NCBI GenBank assembly: GCA_015501055.1
Contig: JADNYV010000013.1
Location: forward strand, 310,001-374,000
DNA length: 64,000 nucleotides
Direction: 5' to 3'
Source: Mucidula mucida
Lineage: Eukaryota; Basidiomycota; Agaricomycetes; Agaricales; Physalacriaceae
Of the stretch, positions 22,982-34,572 are shown in pieces (positions within the stretch are counted from its first letter, which is position 1; every line of letters starts with the position of its first letter). Made by a program: the position numbers and the translations under genes. The notes beneath the pieces are model-generated. The model saw nothing but the letters and a program-made list of their open reading frames with translations, did no database searches and was not told the DNA's origin.

Positions 22982-24772
22982 TTATAAAAGTACTTCTGAT
23001 TCTACTGATGGATAATATACAGTATGTACTGTCCGCCAACGCTGATACAGCAGTAGGAGAGTTACCGGCAGGATTGACAGCGCGTAAACCCACCACCAGC
23101 TCCACAGGTGCACGGCGACCGACCGATGATGGCGGTCGCTCCTCTCCTGAGTTGATGCATCTCTCATCGTGACATCGTCGCTTCCTCCTCCTAATCCAGT
23201 TCGCTCAAACAGGCCCTCAGACCCGTGGGTTCTCCGGCGCAAAGAATCGCTGGGGCCGGAGCCAGAAGCTCGAGCTGTCCGATTGCGATTTCGGGGGGGC
23301 GCGGGCCCACCACTTGTGGGTGTCCAATCCATCGCGTCCATTTCTGGCTGAGGGGGTGTGGCTGTAAAGGCTCTACGCGCGAGGGCACGCCAATATAGGC
23401 GGTTTGGAGACGACGGTTTAGAAGATAGGGTGAGCGAGGCGAAAGTCGTTGTCTGCGACGGGAGGTGGGGACAGGGGAGATGCGCGCGTGAGCTGGGGTT
23501 CCAGCGCGTGAAGAGACGATCGTGGAGTCGAGAAGCCGGATTGCGGGGGGTTGTTGTAGTTGTAGGACGAACCAAGATGATATAAATATCTGTAGCGCTG
23601 TCAGAGAAGAAAAAAGCAGGGACCGAGAAGACGAACAGATAATTCTGCAATAGGCATGAGGTAAAATAGATACGCGTTCGTAAAGAGTTGGGCGTCTGTA
23701 AGATATGGAGGTAGTCGAGGTGAGGCCGATACCACGTTAATGCATTGCAACAGCGCTGATAACCCGCAATAACCACGATATCGCTTGCAATACCTATAGG
23801 CAGATCAGCCAACGAAATTATTGGAAGAAAGACTCTTACTATATATTTCTGTTTCCCTCGTAATCGGACGTCCGCCCTTCTCTGCGCGCTCGATGTAGCG
23901 ACGCGTAAGTCGGGTCCCAGAAGGTCCAGAAAAGAGACAGGACGGCGAGGATGGTAGAAATAACGATCCAGACATGTAAGACAACGGCAACGGCAACGAG
24001 TACTCGAGCAACCTATACAGCCTGTGTCAGATTCAAGACATTGAAGAACAGAAACACGGACGAGTAGTGTACCCCTATGGCGACAGTGAACGTGATAGCC
24101 CATAGGCAGCCTCGTATACGCCACAAAAGTAGCTTGACCGGAAGCTTTTCCTTGGCCTTTGTAGGTCCCGAAATGCGACGTGTCCGTTCCTTCCCCTTCG
24201 TCTCCTTCAGCCAGCTCCCAAGTGCATTGGTCCGCGCCATTTTCTCCTTGTCTAATATCTCTTCTTCTACTGCTGGAAACACTTATTGCAGACGGGAGGG
24301 TACCGGACGTGTAAGATTCCCGATACTCCGGAAGCGTAGCTTCTCGTCGCTCGTATTCCGGATCCTGCAGCACTGTTGAGTGCTATAATCATGGGATATA
24401 AGTGGGCACTCACACTCGGATCGGGGAGATAGTTTGAGAGGAGGCTAACCAGCAGCATCTGGTTTGTCTGACATGTGTGACAAAACGGTCCCTTGCCGTA
24501 CATCGTCGGTAAGCGCTCCTTGCTCGGCGAGCCTGCAAGGAATTTAGTTGGAGAATCGAGAGGACTCAAGACATACCGCGTTTCGAGAAAGACCGCTTGT
24601 TCAAGGCCTCGTCCTGCATTGCAGGCTCCCACGAAAGTATCTCTCCATGCGCATCGTATCGATTCCAACAAGTGCATTGCGGGCAGCGGAAGTTTGAGTA
24701 GTCGCGAGGTGCCGGTATCGTCGCATGGCAGAAGAAACACTGGGCGCTGGCGCGACGCTGGAATAACGACAT
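22982..24772 (-). CDS. Ima1-like inner nuclear membrane protein
   Basis: Integral inner nuclear membrane protein related to fission yeast Ima1 and vertebrate NET5/TMEM201. The start MSLFQRRASAQCFFCHATIP leads into the Ima1 N-terminal zinc-ribbon region: CxxC pairs in QCFFCHA and FRCPQCTCWNRYD, then FCHTCQTNQMLLVSLLSNYLPD, DPEYERREATLPEYRESY and YPPVCNKC. These match the family signature closely. Hydrophobic segments follow (LLLWRIRGCLWAITFTVAIGV) and one lies near the C-terminus (WWWVYALSILPVTLLLLY). Frame breaks near 24318 and 24286 each look like one missing C. It is divergent from the SNAPc gene at 24874 across 101 bases, which suggests a shared promoter. Confidence 0.8.
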
Positions 24773-24873
24773 GGTGGATCGAGGGGAAGAAGCGTTGGTG
24801 CCACGTGATCGACGCGCTTCAAAAAAATCGGGTTTCCGAATGTGGACCAATATTACCTTTCCTGACTCTCGTC

Positions 24874-25988
24874 ATGTCTTTGGCGCCGACATCGCAAGTG
24901 GGCAAGATTCTGCTGCAGCCTGCGTATTTCACGTCGTCGTGCTATGTGGAGACTATGAAGAGTGATATCGATGCGCTGGTCAAGACTTTTGAGAGCGAAT
25001 ATGCTGAATCTGAAGACCAAACCAAGCCGTTTACGTTGTTCAAGACTGTCTGGTGCGCGATGGGATGGCAGTGGCTGCATTTCAAGGTCTTTGATGCTCG
25101 AGCTCGGGATATGTATCTGCAAGTTACATGTCGATTGTTCCTTGGTATATTGGTTTGTTCGTACCTGCTTTTGTTATTGACATCTTGCTCAGAACACGCT
25201 CTTACTGCGGCGCAACCCATGGCGCGACTTGTAGCTTTCTTTGCTTTCTATACTTTTCTGAGTACCCAGCCATCTGGTGCTCCACCTCTGCATGTCATTG
25301 AACGCACTCCAATACCACAAGGTACACTCCGATGGTCTTGAATAGCATTTTCTTGACATGTCATTATTCAGATCAATACAAGGCACTCTTTTCTCTATCA
25401 GACGAGTTTGATGGTTCCTTGCGAGCTGCTGCCATCAACATCACACGACTCCTCGTCGACGCAGATGTGTTCTACATCATTCCTGACTCCACTCAATATC
25501 CCCGTGTTCTACCTCGTGAGGTGATTGTGCATGACACCTCAGATGCGCCCAAGAAGAAAGGTCGGCCGTCGAAAGCTGATCGCGTCCAAAAATCACAGCA
25601 GGCAGTCGATAGCTTGGGCCAATGGCTGGAGCAGACTGGCGCGCCGTCCTCGTATGAAGAGGGAGCACCTACTACGCATCGACTTCTTGTTGAGGACCCC
25701 GCCGATTTGTTACAGCGTTACAGAGATATCAAATCCACGTTGTTGAGTACCGTTGCAGAGGATCGCCAAGGAACAGCAGCTTTGATAGAGGCGAACAAAC
25801 AGGTATACAACCGCCTCAAACGAGCCGCTGAACTGAATGGTGAGAGTGAGATGGACGCAGAGAGTGAAGGGCCTGGCATACCACGAGTTGAACGGGCAAT
25901 TGTACAGGCAGATGCTGAGACAGGAGACGGACCACGGGGCGGGTTACTTGGACTTTTGGAAGGCGCAGGGAACCCTAACCCTACATAG
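24874..25988 (+). CDS. SNAPc subunit 1-like (SNAP43) protein
   Basis: Probable subunit of the snRNA-activating protein complex, which directs RNA polymerase II/III to snRNA promoters. Exons starting at ATG 24874 join through introns at about 25144-25191 and 25320-25372 in clean phase. Family-like features are DALVKTFESEYAE near the start, FTLFKTVWCAMGWQWLHFKV (the conserved W/F segment), EHALTAAQPMARLVAFFAFYTFLSTQP, and LLVDADVFYIIP. A basic KKKGRPSKADR AT-hook-like stretch follows, then a charged tail. The length, about 340 residues, fits. The family call rests on pattern recall, not on a search. The gene is intact. Confidence 0.65.
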
Positions 25989-26137
25989 ATAGATAGCCAA
26001 AAGGGGTTGTGTGGAGTTAATGCATTGGATGTTGACAAGTCCTTGTTCTCCTTAATATTATTGGTTTCCCGCCGCTCTTTTCTTTCCTCCCCGCCCTGCT
26101 TGCTGCCGCGAGCCTTTCTTTCTTTTCAACCACCACC

Positions 26138-28518
26138 ATGGCGTCCTCTGCCACCCGCCCTTATCAGAAACAGGCCATGTCGCCCTCGACCACCCATCTC
26201 CTACCCAACCAGTCCACCGCCAGCCTTGGCGCCCCAAGTATGCGTTCCGTAGCGAGCAATGCGTCTTTGGTACGTCCTGACAGCCTCTATTGTGCTAGTC
26301 CTAATGCCGCGGCAGAGGAACGACGGGCCTTACCAGACCGGCAAGGGCCGACCATCTATTGCGCCTTCCATCTCGGACAAGGTATACTGCTTTGCCTCAT
26401 AGCGACGAGCTAGTCTGACAGCATATAGTTCTCACTTTCGGCGGATCCCGCGTCCTGGGGTGCAGACCTCTCCCCGAGCCATCCTGAGCCGGACGACTAC
26501 CTCCACAACCCCGACCCGCGGCGGGACACAAAGAACGATGCAGGCGGCTCCGTCCTTACCTACAGAGGTCTCACCAACCTCGGCTGTATCGTCGTTCTTG
26601 GCTTGGGCCTAGTCACTCTTTTGTGCGTCCTTCAAACATTCATATCAAGTTTCGCTAACCATTCCTGTGTATGTTAGTGCTGGATACCCCATTATCAGTT
26701 ACTTTACACAAACAACACTTTCGACACAAGGCGGCTTCAACCTGGGGGGCATCAATGCTAGCGGACAGGTACGACCATGCGTTACTCTCACCTTCTGATG
26801 CGCCTAAATTGATCGGTCTCCCAGGTGCCCAGCATCCCAGGAAATTTCGGCTTGATAGATGTCGACACACCACAAGATGTGTACACCAAAACGGGCTATG
26901 AGAATAGCGACGAGATGCAGCTGGTCTTTAGCGACGAGTTCAATGTTGACGGGCGCACCTTCTATCCTGGCGATGATCCGTATTGGGAAGCCGTCGACCT
27001 CCATTATTGGGGAACCAATAACATGGAGTGGTATGACCCTGCTGCGATTACTACGAAAGACGGCGCGCTGCGGATAACGCTGTCGGAGAAGGAGACTCAC
27101 GATCTGCACTATCAAGGAGGAATGATGTCGACTTGGAATAAATTCTGCTTTACTGGCGGTCTGGTCGAGGCTGCAGTAATCTTGCCTGGTGCTAACAACA
27201 TTGTCGGATTATGGCCCGCCGTTTGGGCTATGGGTAACCTTGGCCGTGCTGGTTATGGTGCAAGTCTGGATGGCACGGTGAGGGCTTCTTTGATGGTTGC
27301 GTGTCCCGATTTATATCTGATCTTGACACCAGTGGCCGTACACGTATGACTCGTGCGACGTCGGGACAGTCCAGAATCAGACGGTTAAAGGTCAACCTGA
27401 GATGGCTACCGTTGACGGTGATCCTTCGTACGAAGGCGCATTGTCCTACCTTCCCGGTCAGAGGTTGTCCAGGTGTACATGCCCTGGCGAATCGCATCCT
27501 GGACCTATGCACTCGGACAAAACATTTGTCGGACGGGCAGCACCTGAAATCGATATCTTTGAAGCTCAGGTATCGAATGACCAAGGTCACGTCTCGCAGT
27601 CTGGTCAATGGGCTGTAAGTCAAGTCGCTTTATCCGATGAAATATAACTCACAGTGTCCCATAGCCTTTCAATTACGCATACGAGTGGTTCAATGCTACG
27701 GATGACAACCTTGTCATCTACGACGATACTATATCTGAACTGAACTCGTACAAGGGTGGCGCATTCCAGCAGTCTACGTCTGTCGTGTCCTCGACGAGTA
27801 AGACCATCTCACGACCGTCGATTTTCTGGCTTTTCTGACATGAGGGGAAGATCAGGACTGTTACGAGTTGAACACAGGATGTTACGCGGTCTATGGATTC
27901 GAATATAAGCCAGGTACTTTATATTCTCCATCGCAGCAGCGCAGTCAGTTATTAATATCTAACTGGAATTTCAGGTTACGACGATGGTGTATGGCGCGCT
28001 TTTCATATCCAATTTCTCAACGTGCTAACGTATCTCTAGTATATCACCTGGATTAACGATGGCAAGGCAGCGTGGACGTTCAGAGGGCCTGGTACTGCTG
28101 CTGACACTCGTGTTGAGATTGGAGCAAGGCCCGTTCCTCAGGAACCCATGGTGAGCTGTCTGTGGTCCTAGTGCCGATGCATCGCTGACATGTGGCGATA
28201 GTATATCCTTGCCAATTTGGGCATGTCGACGAACTTTGGTACAGTCGATCTTGAGCATCTTACCTTCCCGACGACGATGAGCATCGACTATGTACGTGTG
28301 TACCAACCCAAGGGTTCCATCAATGTTGGATGCGATCCGGACGATTACCCGACGAAGGCGTATATTGAGGAGTGCGTATTATCGGCATGCTTGCTTGATT
28401 GTGCGGTGCTGAATCTTTTTATAGGTATATCGAGGCGTATACGAATCCTAATTTGACGACATGGGTAGACGATTACAAGCAGCCATTCCCGAAGAACAGC
28501 TTCCTTGGCGAATGTTAG
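26138..28518 (+). CDS. KRE6: Kre6/Skn1-type GH16 protein for beta-1,6-glucan synthesis
   Basis: Type II membrane glycosidase-like protein of the secretory pathway, required for beta-1,6-glucan assembly in the wall. A cytoplasmic N-terminus ([17 protein letters not shown]) is followed by the membrane anchor [18 protein letters not shown] near 26600. The luminal SKN1 domain carries [43 protein letters not shown], the catalytic EIDIFEAQ (27549), [14 protein letters not shown], and YVRVYQP near the end. At least ten short GT..AG introns are needed and all fit. The C-terminus is [10 protein letters not shown]. There is no frame break. The family normally has two catalytic Glu in E-I-D-I-F-E, and both are present. 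Confidence 0.92.
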
Positions 28519-28879
28519 CTGGCTCGCGCGCCTTCCCACGACCTGTATCAGCCAGTGTTTGAATTATGGATGTCAGCATACTATATATCCCGCATTGTTT
28601 TTTGTAGCACAGTCTTTCCCTCTTCTTTGTCCATGGTTTGCAATTTAGACGCGGTCTCGTTATGAAACCCGCTCCTTGCGAGGGAGCTGTGACCTGGCGT
28701 TGTACATAGGTTACATTAACTTTACAACAACGTGATTTACTTAGGTGTTTGTCTTGAAGGGAGTTTTTACTGTAAAGGCAAGTACTCCAAGTCAAGTATG
28801 CTGATTTGCAAAAAACACTTGGGAGGTGATTAGCTTTCGCACGCGAGTTGGTGGGAGATGGACCAACCCAGTCGAGAAT
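28519..28879. other. Intergenic, start of duplicated block
   Basis: The 3' flank of the KRE6-like gene. From about 28735 a block begins (TGTCTTGAAGGGAGTT, ACTCCAAGTCAAGT) that recurs at about 29500 in the same orientation and at about 20700-20740 in the opposite one. It marks the 3' flank of the cysteine-rich peptide copies. Confidence 0.6.
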
Positions 28880-29078
28880 TTAGACGCAGGTAGTGTCGGA
28901 GGAATCACCACAGCCGCACCTCTTGCTGCAGCAGTTCATGACGCCTGGGCAGCCGCCACAGCCTTGACGGGCGAGAAGTCTGTAGAGAACCAGTAGGTTT
29001 CAAGGAAAAGGAAAGGAAACAATGTTTGGCGGGGGCGGCAGCTGCCGACACGCCGGCGATGAAGGTGGAGGTACGCAT
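28880..29078 (-). pseudogene. Cysteine-rich peptide gene, damaged copy (copy a)
   Basis: This copy is closely related to the intact gene at 29624-29860. Exon 2 (28979-28880) is still open and encodes LLARQGCGGCPGVMNCC, KRCGCGDSSDTTCV. It has 7 cysteines, having lost three residues including one cysteine of the intact copy. Exon 1 (from ATG 29078) has lost about seven codons of the signal-peptide core, and the GTAGGT donor is gone, so no in-frame splice is possible. Upstream it carries a block (29320-29440) shared with the 20.4 kb copy. Confidence 0.7.
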
Positions 29079-29623
29079 TGTGTGTATGAGGAGGGTTGCT
29101 CGAGTACTAGTTTGTCTTCGTGAGGATAGCTTTTGTACTCGGAGAGGGCGTTTTCGTACTCGGTGATAGAGGATTTAACCCTTCTGCCACGCTGAACAGA
29201 GAGACCGGGGAAAGGAAGGGAGCACTTGACTAGAAGCACTCCAAGGTGAGGTGCTTTTATTGGTGGGGGGGGTGTGGTTTTAAAGAAGAGTCCATTAACT
29301 ACATAGAAAGTACCGGCGAGGATTGCCAAAGGGACAACAATTCGAGAATGACCGGCGGCGCTTTGTGAGTGAGGCCTCACTCCCTCGAGCTCTCTGGAAG
29401 CGGGCGGCGTGAAACGGCAGACCAGGAGATACTGAGAACGTTAGTCCGAGTAGGTTAGATTAACAGTACAAAAACAATGATGTGATTTAGGTGTTTGTCT
29501 TGAAGGGAGTTACTGTATACATGAGTACTCCAAGTCAAGTTTACTATTGACGAAAACACTTGGGAGGTGATTAGCTTTCGCACGCGAGTTGGTGGTCGGA
29601 GATGGACCAACCCAGTCGAGAAT

Positions 29624-29860
29624 TTAGACGCAGGTAGTGTCGGAGGGGTCACCACAGCCGCACCTCTTGCTGCAGCAGTTCATGACGCCCGGGCAGCCGC
29701 CACTGCAGATGCAGCCTTGGCGGGCGAGAAGCCTGTAGAGGACCAGTAGGTTTCACGCGGAGCAAAGGAAACGTTGAACCTACCCTTCGGCGGGGGTGGC
29801 GGCTGCAGACACGCCGGCGACGACGAGCGCGATGAAGGTGATGAAGGTGGAGACGCGCAT
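29624..29860 (-). CDS. Small secreted 8-cysteine peptide (copy b, intact)
   Basis: Two exons (29860-29784 and 29732-29624) with a 51-base GTAGGT..CTACAG intron give 61 residues. A signal peptide, MRVSTFITFIALVVAGVSA, is followed by a short AATPAEGLLARQ spacer and a mature part with spacing C-x-C-x3-C-x5-CC-x3-C-x-C-x7-C, rich in Gly. The ARQ/G boundary could be a processing site. The gene was missed by length-based calling. No known family is recognised; it could be an effector, antimicrobial or signalling peptide. Related copies at 28880-29078 and 20495-20660 are decayed. The phase agreement of start, intron and stop supports a functional gene. Confidence 0.7.
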
Positions 29861-30542
29861 TGTATGATGTGTGGCGGAAAAGGGTTGCTTGAGTAGTCAG
29901 AGTTGCTTAGGCTGACTGAGGATTTTGCTCTTTGCAAGGGATACCTTTTATACCGTTGAGAGGCGTTTCATACAGAGCGCGCATCGGTGGTAGAGGACTC
30001 CCTTGTACTCCACGGTGGATGGTTTGGATATCTATACATAGGTTCGTGCGTCTCCGAAGGGATTTGGCACAAGTCTAAATCGAAATGGGTTCCGTGATCG
30101 ACGCAACGCGGGGAAAGAAAGTGAGCTTTAGAAGGGGAGGTGAGGTAGGAGGCGAGTTGTGATTGGTGAACCGGAGTGAGAATAGGCCCTTTGTGTTGTT
30201 ACAGAAGAGCCGCCCGTTGCAAAGAAAAATAGTAGTCCAAACGGAGGCGAGAATTGAAGTTGTGACACAGTACACTAGAATCATGGCCGCCCAAGTTGTC
30301 GTTGTACCCGTGCACCTTTTTGAAAAGGGGAGCGACGGGATAAGAAAGTGTCGATGAGAGAACGATGTTGACGGTTGGGAGCAAATATGCAACGCGACTT
30401 CCCATTCGGCAAGAAAGTTGATCTTGTTTCCCGACCGCCTCGTCGCTTGCATTCCTGATATTATTCCCCCTTTGTTCTGGTTGCTCGCTTCAACGCCATA
30501 CATAGTCGCCTCCCTCTACAATATACGCCTCAATATTTTCGA
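29861..30542. other. Spacer, partly duplicated
   Basis: It holds the promoter of the 8-cysteine peptide gene, and from about 30405 sequence that matches the complement of about 20311-20375. A minus-strand open frame (30075-30503) has no recognisable product and overlaps the duplicated block. Confidence 0.45.
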
Positions 30543-30885
30543 AGCCGAATCGTCATCCGCTCGGGCATTTCGACAACCGCATCGACGCCGCCTCCGCTCG
30601 TACTACAGTAATAAGAGGATGAGTGCGAAGCCAGAAAAACTTTTAGTTGCGAAATCAAAGTTTACAACTAGCAAGAAAACGTCTGCAGCCTCTACCAAGA
30701 GTGATATACTAGCAAGGAACGACACCAGGAGGCGAATAATGGACGAGAACAGGCCCGAGAAGGCTCTACATTACGCAGTGTTCAATTACATTACAGAGAT
30801 TGCTCAATACACAATCAACTGAAGTCTGTACTTATCAGAAAGGACCCCCAACTGGAAGTCAATGTACTACTCTAACTTGACAAGC
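30543..30885 (+). pseudogene. Homeodomain gene fragment (paralogue 3)
   Basis: A degraded copy of homeodomain gene 2. In order, it matches SRIVIRSGISTTASTPPPLV (30543 on), then in another frame KPEKLLVAKSKFTTSKKTS (30626 on), DILARNDTRRR and EKALHYAVFNYITEIAQYT, then LKSVLIRKDP near 30823 and WKSMYYSNLTS near 30853. The intron and the recognition helix (SSSVKIYFQNRR in gene 2) are missing, and frames change with stops between. It cannot make a DNA-binding homeodomain. It is divergent from the peptide gene at 29860, the same arrangement as at 18.9-20.7 kb. Confidence 0.75.
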
Positions 30886-31076
30886 TTCAGATGCTTGTCT
30901 GCATCCTCTCCTTGAGCCGCCAACCTTTCATCAGGAAATCATATCTAATACCATATCGTAGTGTTCTCATCTCTCACTCGAAACAACTCTACAAGTACAC
31001 CATTCTTCCATTACCCCGGCTCGAGTCTTGGTATAAAGTAAAATTAGAGCATAGTACCAAACTAAATACAAGAGCC

Positions 31077-33552
31077 TCAATTGTGGCTCGTCAACGACCA
31101 ATCATCCAGCGCCACAGACGATGGCGTCACAAAATCAACATCATCCCACTGCGGGTTAAACAGCACCTCAATCGAATGTGTCCCAGCCTCGAGCTCTATT
31201 ATCACAATCGTAATGCCCGGGTTCTCCTGGTCCGGATCAGGCGGCGTCGGGTCCGTGCTCAGGCGCTCTGCGCCGAGGTCGTGAACGACGCCCCGCTCGG
31301 GCTCAAGATGGTCATTTCCAGCTTCTTCCCATCTCGCTCGAGCGTAGCTGTCGACCCGCTTGCCGTCACAGTCGCGTTCGTGTGCATACGCCACTGCAAT
31401 GACGCCGACACGTCAACCTCATCCTGAATGAGCACTTGCTTGCGTCCGTTGAGAAGGCGAACACCACGCTTCACCGATGTACTGAAAAGAGGTTTTCTTA
31501 GAAATGCGAGACGAAAGAGAATAATCCACTCACGCGTCAAAGTACGCCGACGTCATATCCGCAACCCAGAACGCCGTATCAGTCTTGTCCACCGAAAGCA
31601 CTGTGCTCGATCCCTGTTTAGTGCCAGACGACCCGGAATTCAAAATCTTGGGTGCAGCAGCAACATCCTGGTTCGCTGCATTGATTAACAACGTGCTCTG
31701 CCCCTCCGTCCGCTTCCTAAAGTACAACCACCGGTCGCTCGTCTGCGTGTCATTGCTAAAGTAATCCGTAGACCGGTAATCGCCAGAGCCGTACTCGCCA
31801 GCCCACCGCGTCCCGAGCGCGTCCAGCACAAAGTCTCCACAGTCCAGATCGTTGTGCGTTTGGAGACCCTGGTTCTTGCCGGCCTTCATAGCGACGAAGA
31901 GCGCATCCGGGTCGGTCCAGCTGCTCCGCATGGACGTCCACTGGTCGAGATCGGCGTCAAAGAACGCATCGAGGGCCTTGCCATTCCAATACGCGCCAGT
32001 GACAGTCGGGTCGTACCAGAACATGCCGAACGGCTCCGCAGCATCTGCCTGCTCGCGCTGGAAGAGCGTATAGGTCGGCTGGTCGTACTGCGCGCCATAG
32101 AACAAGACAGAGTTGGCGGTCGAGGAAAACTTGTTCGGACCGTGGTCGCCCCAGTCAAACTTGGACGTCGGTCCGTAGTTGTACATGTGGAAGTCGCCCG
32201 TCTTGTAAAAGTTCTCGTTGGTGTCCAGCATTCCCAGTGCCGACCCGGTGGCGGTGATCAAGGAAGCAGACATCTCTGCGTGGCCGGTGGTGCCAAAGTA
32301 CCAGTAGTTGGCTGTTTCCTTCCATGTGCCGTCGTCTGAAACGGCATACACGCAATTCTGGAGCGCGTTGTCGACGGTAAGACCCAGCAGCGTCGCGGCA
32401 TTGCCTGTCTCATCCTCGTCAAGGATGGCCAGGGACGCCAGCGTCAAACCACCATTACACACACAGTTCCAGTTACCGGTGGTGTTCTTCTGCCACCAGC
32501 CGTAGTAGTTGGTAGAGTCCGTGTACGTGGAAACACCCGGACCCAAAGCATACAAATTTACCGTGTACCGTATCTGGCTCTTTTGCTCATCGGTGAGAAC
32601 ATCAAAGAGCCAGTCGTAGGCAATGGCGAATGCAGCAGCAAATTCTGCGGTATCTAAGAAATGGGCATTGTTCCACTTGTCTTCATCTGGACCAAAGGTA
32701 GTCGTGCCATTCCCAGCAGCATTCTGAAAGTGTGCGTAAGAAAGGACGAAGCCGACAGAAATGAATTACTTACCTGCACTTCCATCCATGCCCTATCAGC
32801 CCATTTGGTATCGTTCGTCATACGGTACACATAGCAAAAGGCCTTGATCCTCATCTTGACTTCACGCGCATTGTCGAGAATTCCACTGTCGCCATCCATA
32901 ACATAGGCGACCGGATCCGCGCTGTAGTAATCCGAAGCATTTCCAAAAATAGTTGCGTTCCACCCAGTTAGGTAGGGATCGTTTTTAATGAGGGTGGGAA
33001 GCGCCTCCCACATATAGGCAGGCGCGATAAGCCGGGGGTGTTCTGATCGCAGCGATGTGACGCTGGGGTTCGCTGGCTGCCATGGGTCGCTGGGCCACGC
33101 CAGACTGCTGTCCGAGGTATCGACAAATGTAGGCACCGTGTACGCAGCTGCGTTTGTCTAGATTCCACTTTTTTAGCCCTCGTTGCTACTCGACAAAATT
33201 TCCAACATACGGTGGAGGGGTATACGGGTACCATGAATTCGCTGTTCGTGGCTGTTGCGAAGCGGCCGACTTCTGCCTTGACGCTAACGACATCGCTAGG
33301 GTTCGAGGAAGACGCGCCGCTCGTCGACGAGGAGTCGTCGCTAGACTTGGAAGCCCGGATCCCAAGAATAGCGCCAACGACGGCGCCGGCGATGACAATG
33401 ACGGCGATGGGAATGCCAAATTTGACCCAATTGCTGGTGCCCTTCTTCGGCTGGGGTACTGGCGCAATGTAACCAGTAGATTGGCTGTAATAGGGATCGC
33501 CCGCGCCATACGGGCTGCTGCCGTTGTCGTGAATAGTATTGTAGTTGACCAT
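31077..33552 (-). CDS. Membrane-anchored heparinase II/III-like polysaccharide lyase
   Basis: The N-terminus MVNYNTIHDNGSSPYGAGD is cytoplasmic, followed by a membrane anchor (WVKFGIPIAVIVIAGAVVGAIL) and a Ser-rich stalk. This is a type II orientation with the catalytic part outside. The lyase part has an alpha/alpha toroid-like region (YMWEALPTLIKNDPYL, EVKMRIKAFCYVYRMTNDT, WNNAHFLDTAEFAAAFAIAYDW, NWNCVCNGG) and the heparinase II/III-like beta domain with TYTLFQREQADAAEPFGMFW, LQTHNDLDCGDFVLDALGTRWAGEYG and DRWLYFRKRTEGQSTLLIN. H and Y/W residues of the active-site region are present. Introns at about 33214-33165, 32773-32727 and 31532-31480 join in phase. The substrate (a uronic-acid polymer) is inferred. 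The gene is intact. Confidence 0.82.
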
Positions 33553-34572
33553 CCCGCCAACTAGGAGGAGGTGAAGGAAAAGGAGAGACGCAGACTGCGG
33601 TAGTCTAAAGTGGGGAAAGACGAAAAGCCTTTGTGCGATAGGTTTACAGTCAAAAGGTAAAGCGGTAGTAATTGATGTAGGAGCAATATGTCCTTTCTCG
33701 TGGCGTGGGAAGTGCACGCGCCCAGCCAGTCTCGTCCTGCCTCTGCTAAATGAAAAATCCGCAGCTAAGAATATCTCGAGTTCTATATTTACCCAAGCAT
33801 ACAACTGGAACAAAAAATCACGACGCATCTAACGTTGCTAGCAACAACTCGACATCTCGGCGATTTATCCCACCATTCAAACAACTCCTTGCCAAGGAAG
33901 TTCACGAGTGGAAGGATTCTCTTTGAGTGAATTATAAGTGATCAAATTTAGACCAACACTGCGCATCTCACGCTGGCTCGCAACGTTCTTATTTTAGTTG
34001 AAGGAAAATTATCAGAAGACCCAAGTACTTCATCGCAGCACAAGAATGGTTTGGCTAGTTTGCCAAATCTTCCAAGAGACATCTGTGATGGTCGCTTTAC
34101 TTACGTATGCTTCTAGGTGCTCTCTTGAACTTCGGAGTGCCTCGCGCATGCTCTTCAGGGCATGTCGCAACATTTGTCCTTGGCGGATGCCAGTTACATA
34201 CCACCTGTGTTCAAGACCCATCCCGAGACGCGAGATTCGCAAGTGGCGTTATCAGTATCAACGGCTGCACTGCAACGCGCGAATGAGCACGCCCGTGGTG
34301 CAGGACTCAGCCATTTTACTGACAAATGCTGGGATGTCGCTTCCAGGTCATTTCTTGTTTTAACGTCGCCCCGCAGGTTGCGCACAAAAACAGGCCCGCC
34401 GATAGGCAGGCCGACCAAAAAATTGAGACAACAACTGCCTCTGAAACTTGTTCAGTTACAAGGCCGTTCAGAAAATCGAGCTTGACGAAAATCGATTTGA
34501 GGAAGATTTGAGTCCCGGTAATTGTTGGCACTATTGCGAAGGCAGTGGAGTCATTTCGTTGCATTACTGGAA
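33553..34572. other. Intergenic, no gene seen
   Basis: About 1 kb between the start of the lyase gene and the 3' end of the thiolase gene. Open frames at 33998-34485 on both strands have no recognisable content. Confidence 0.45.

Noticed and set aside
22982..24373. 463-codon minus-strand frame as one exon
   Set aside because: It reads through introns of the Ima1-like gene and only its ends are coding in that frame.
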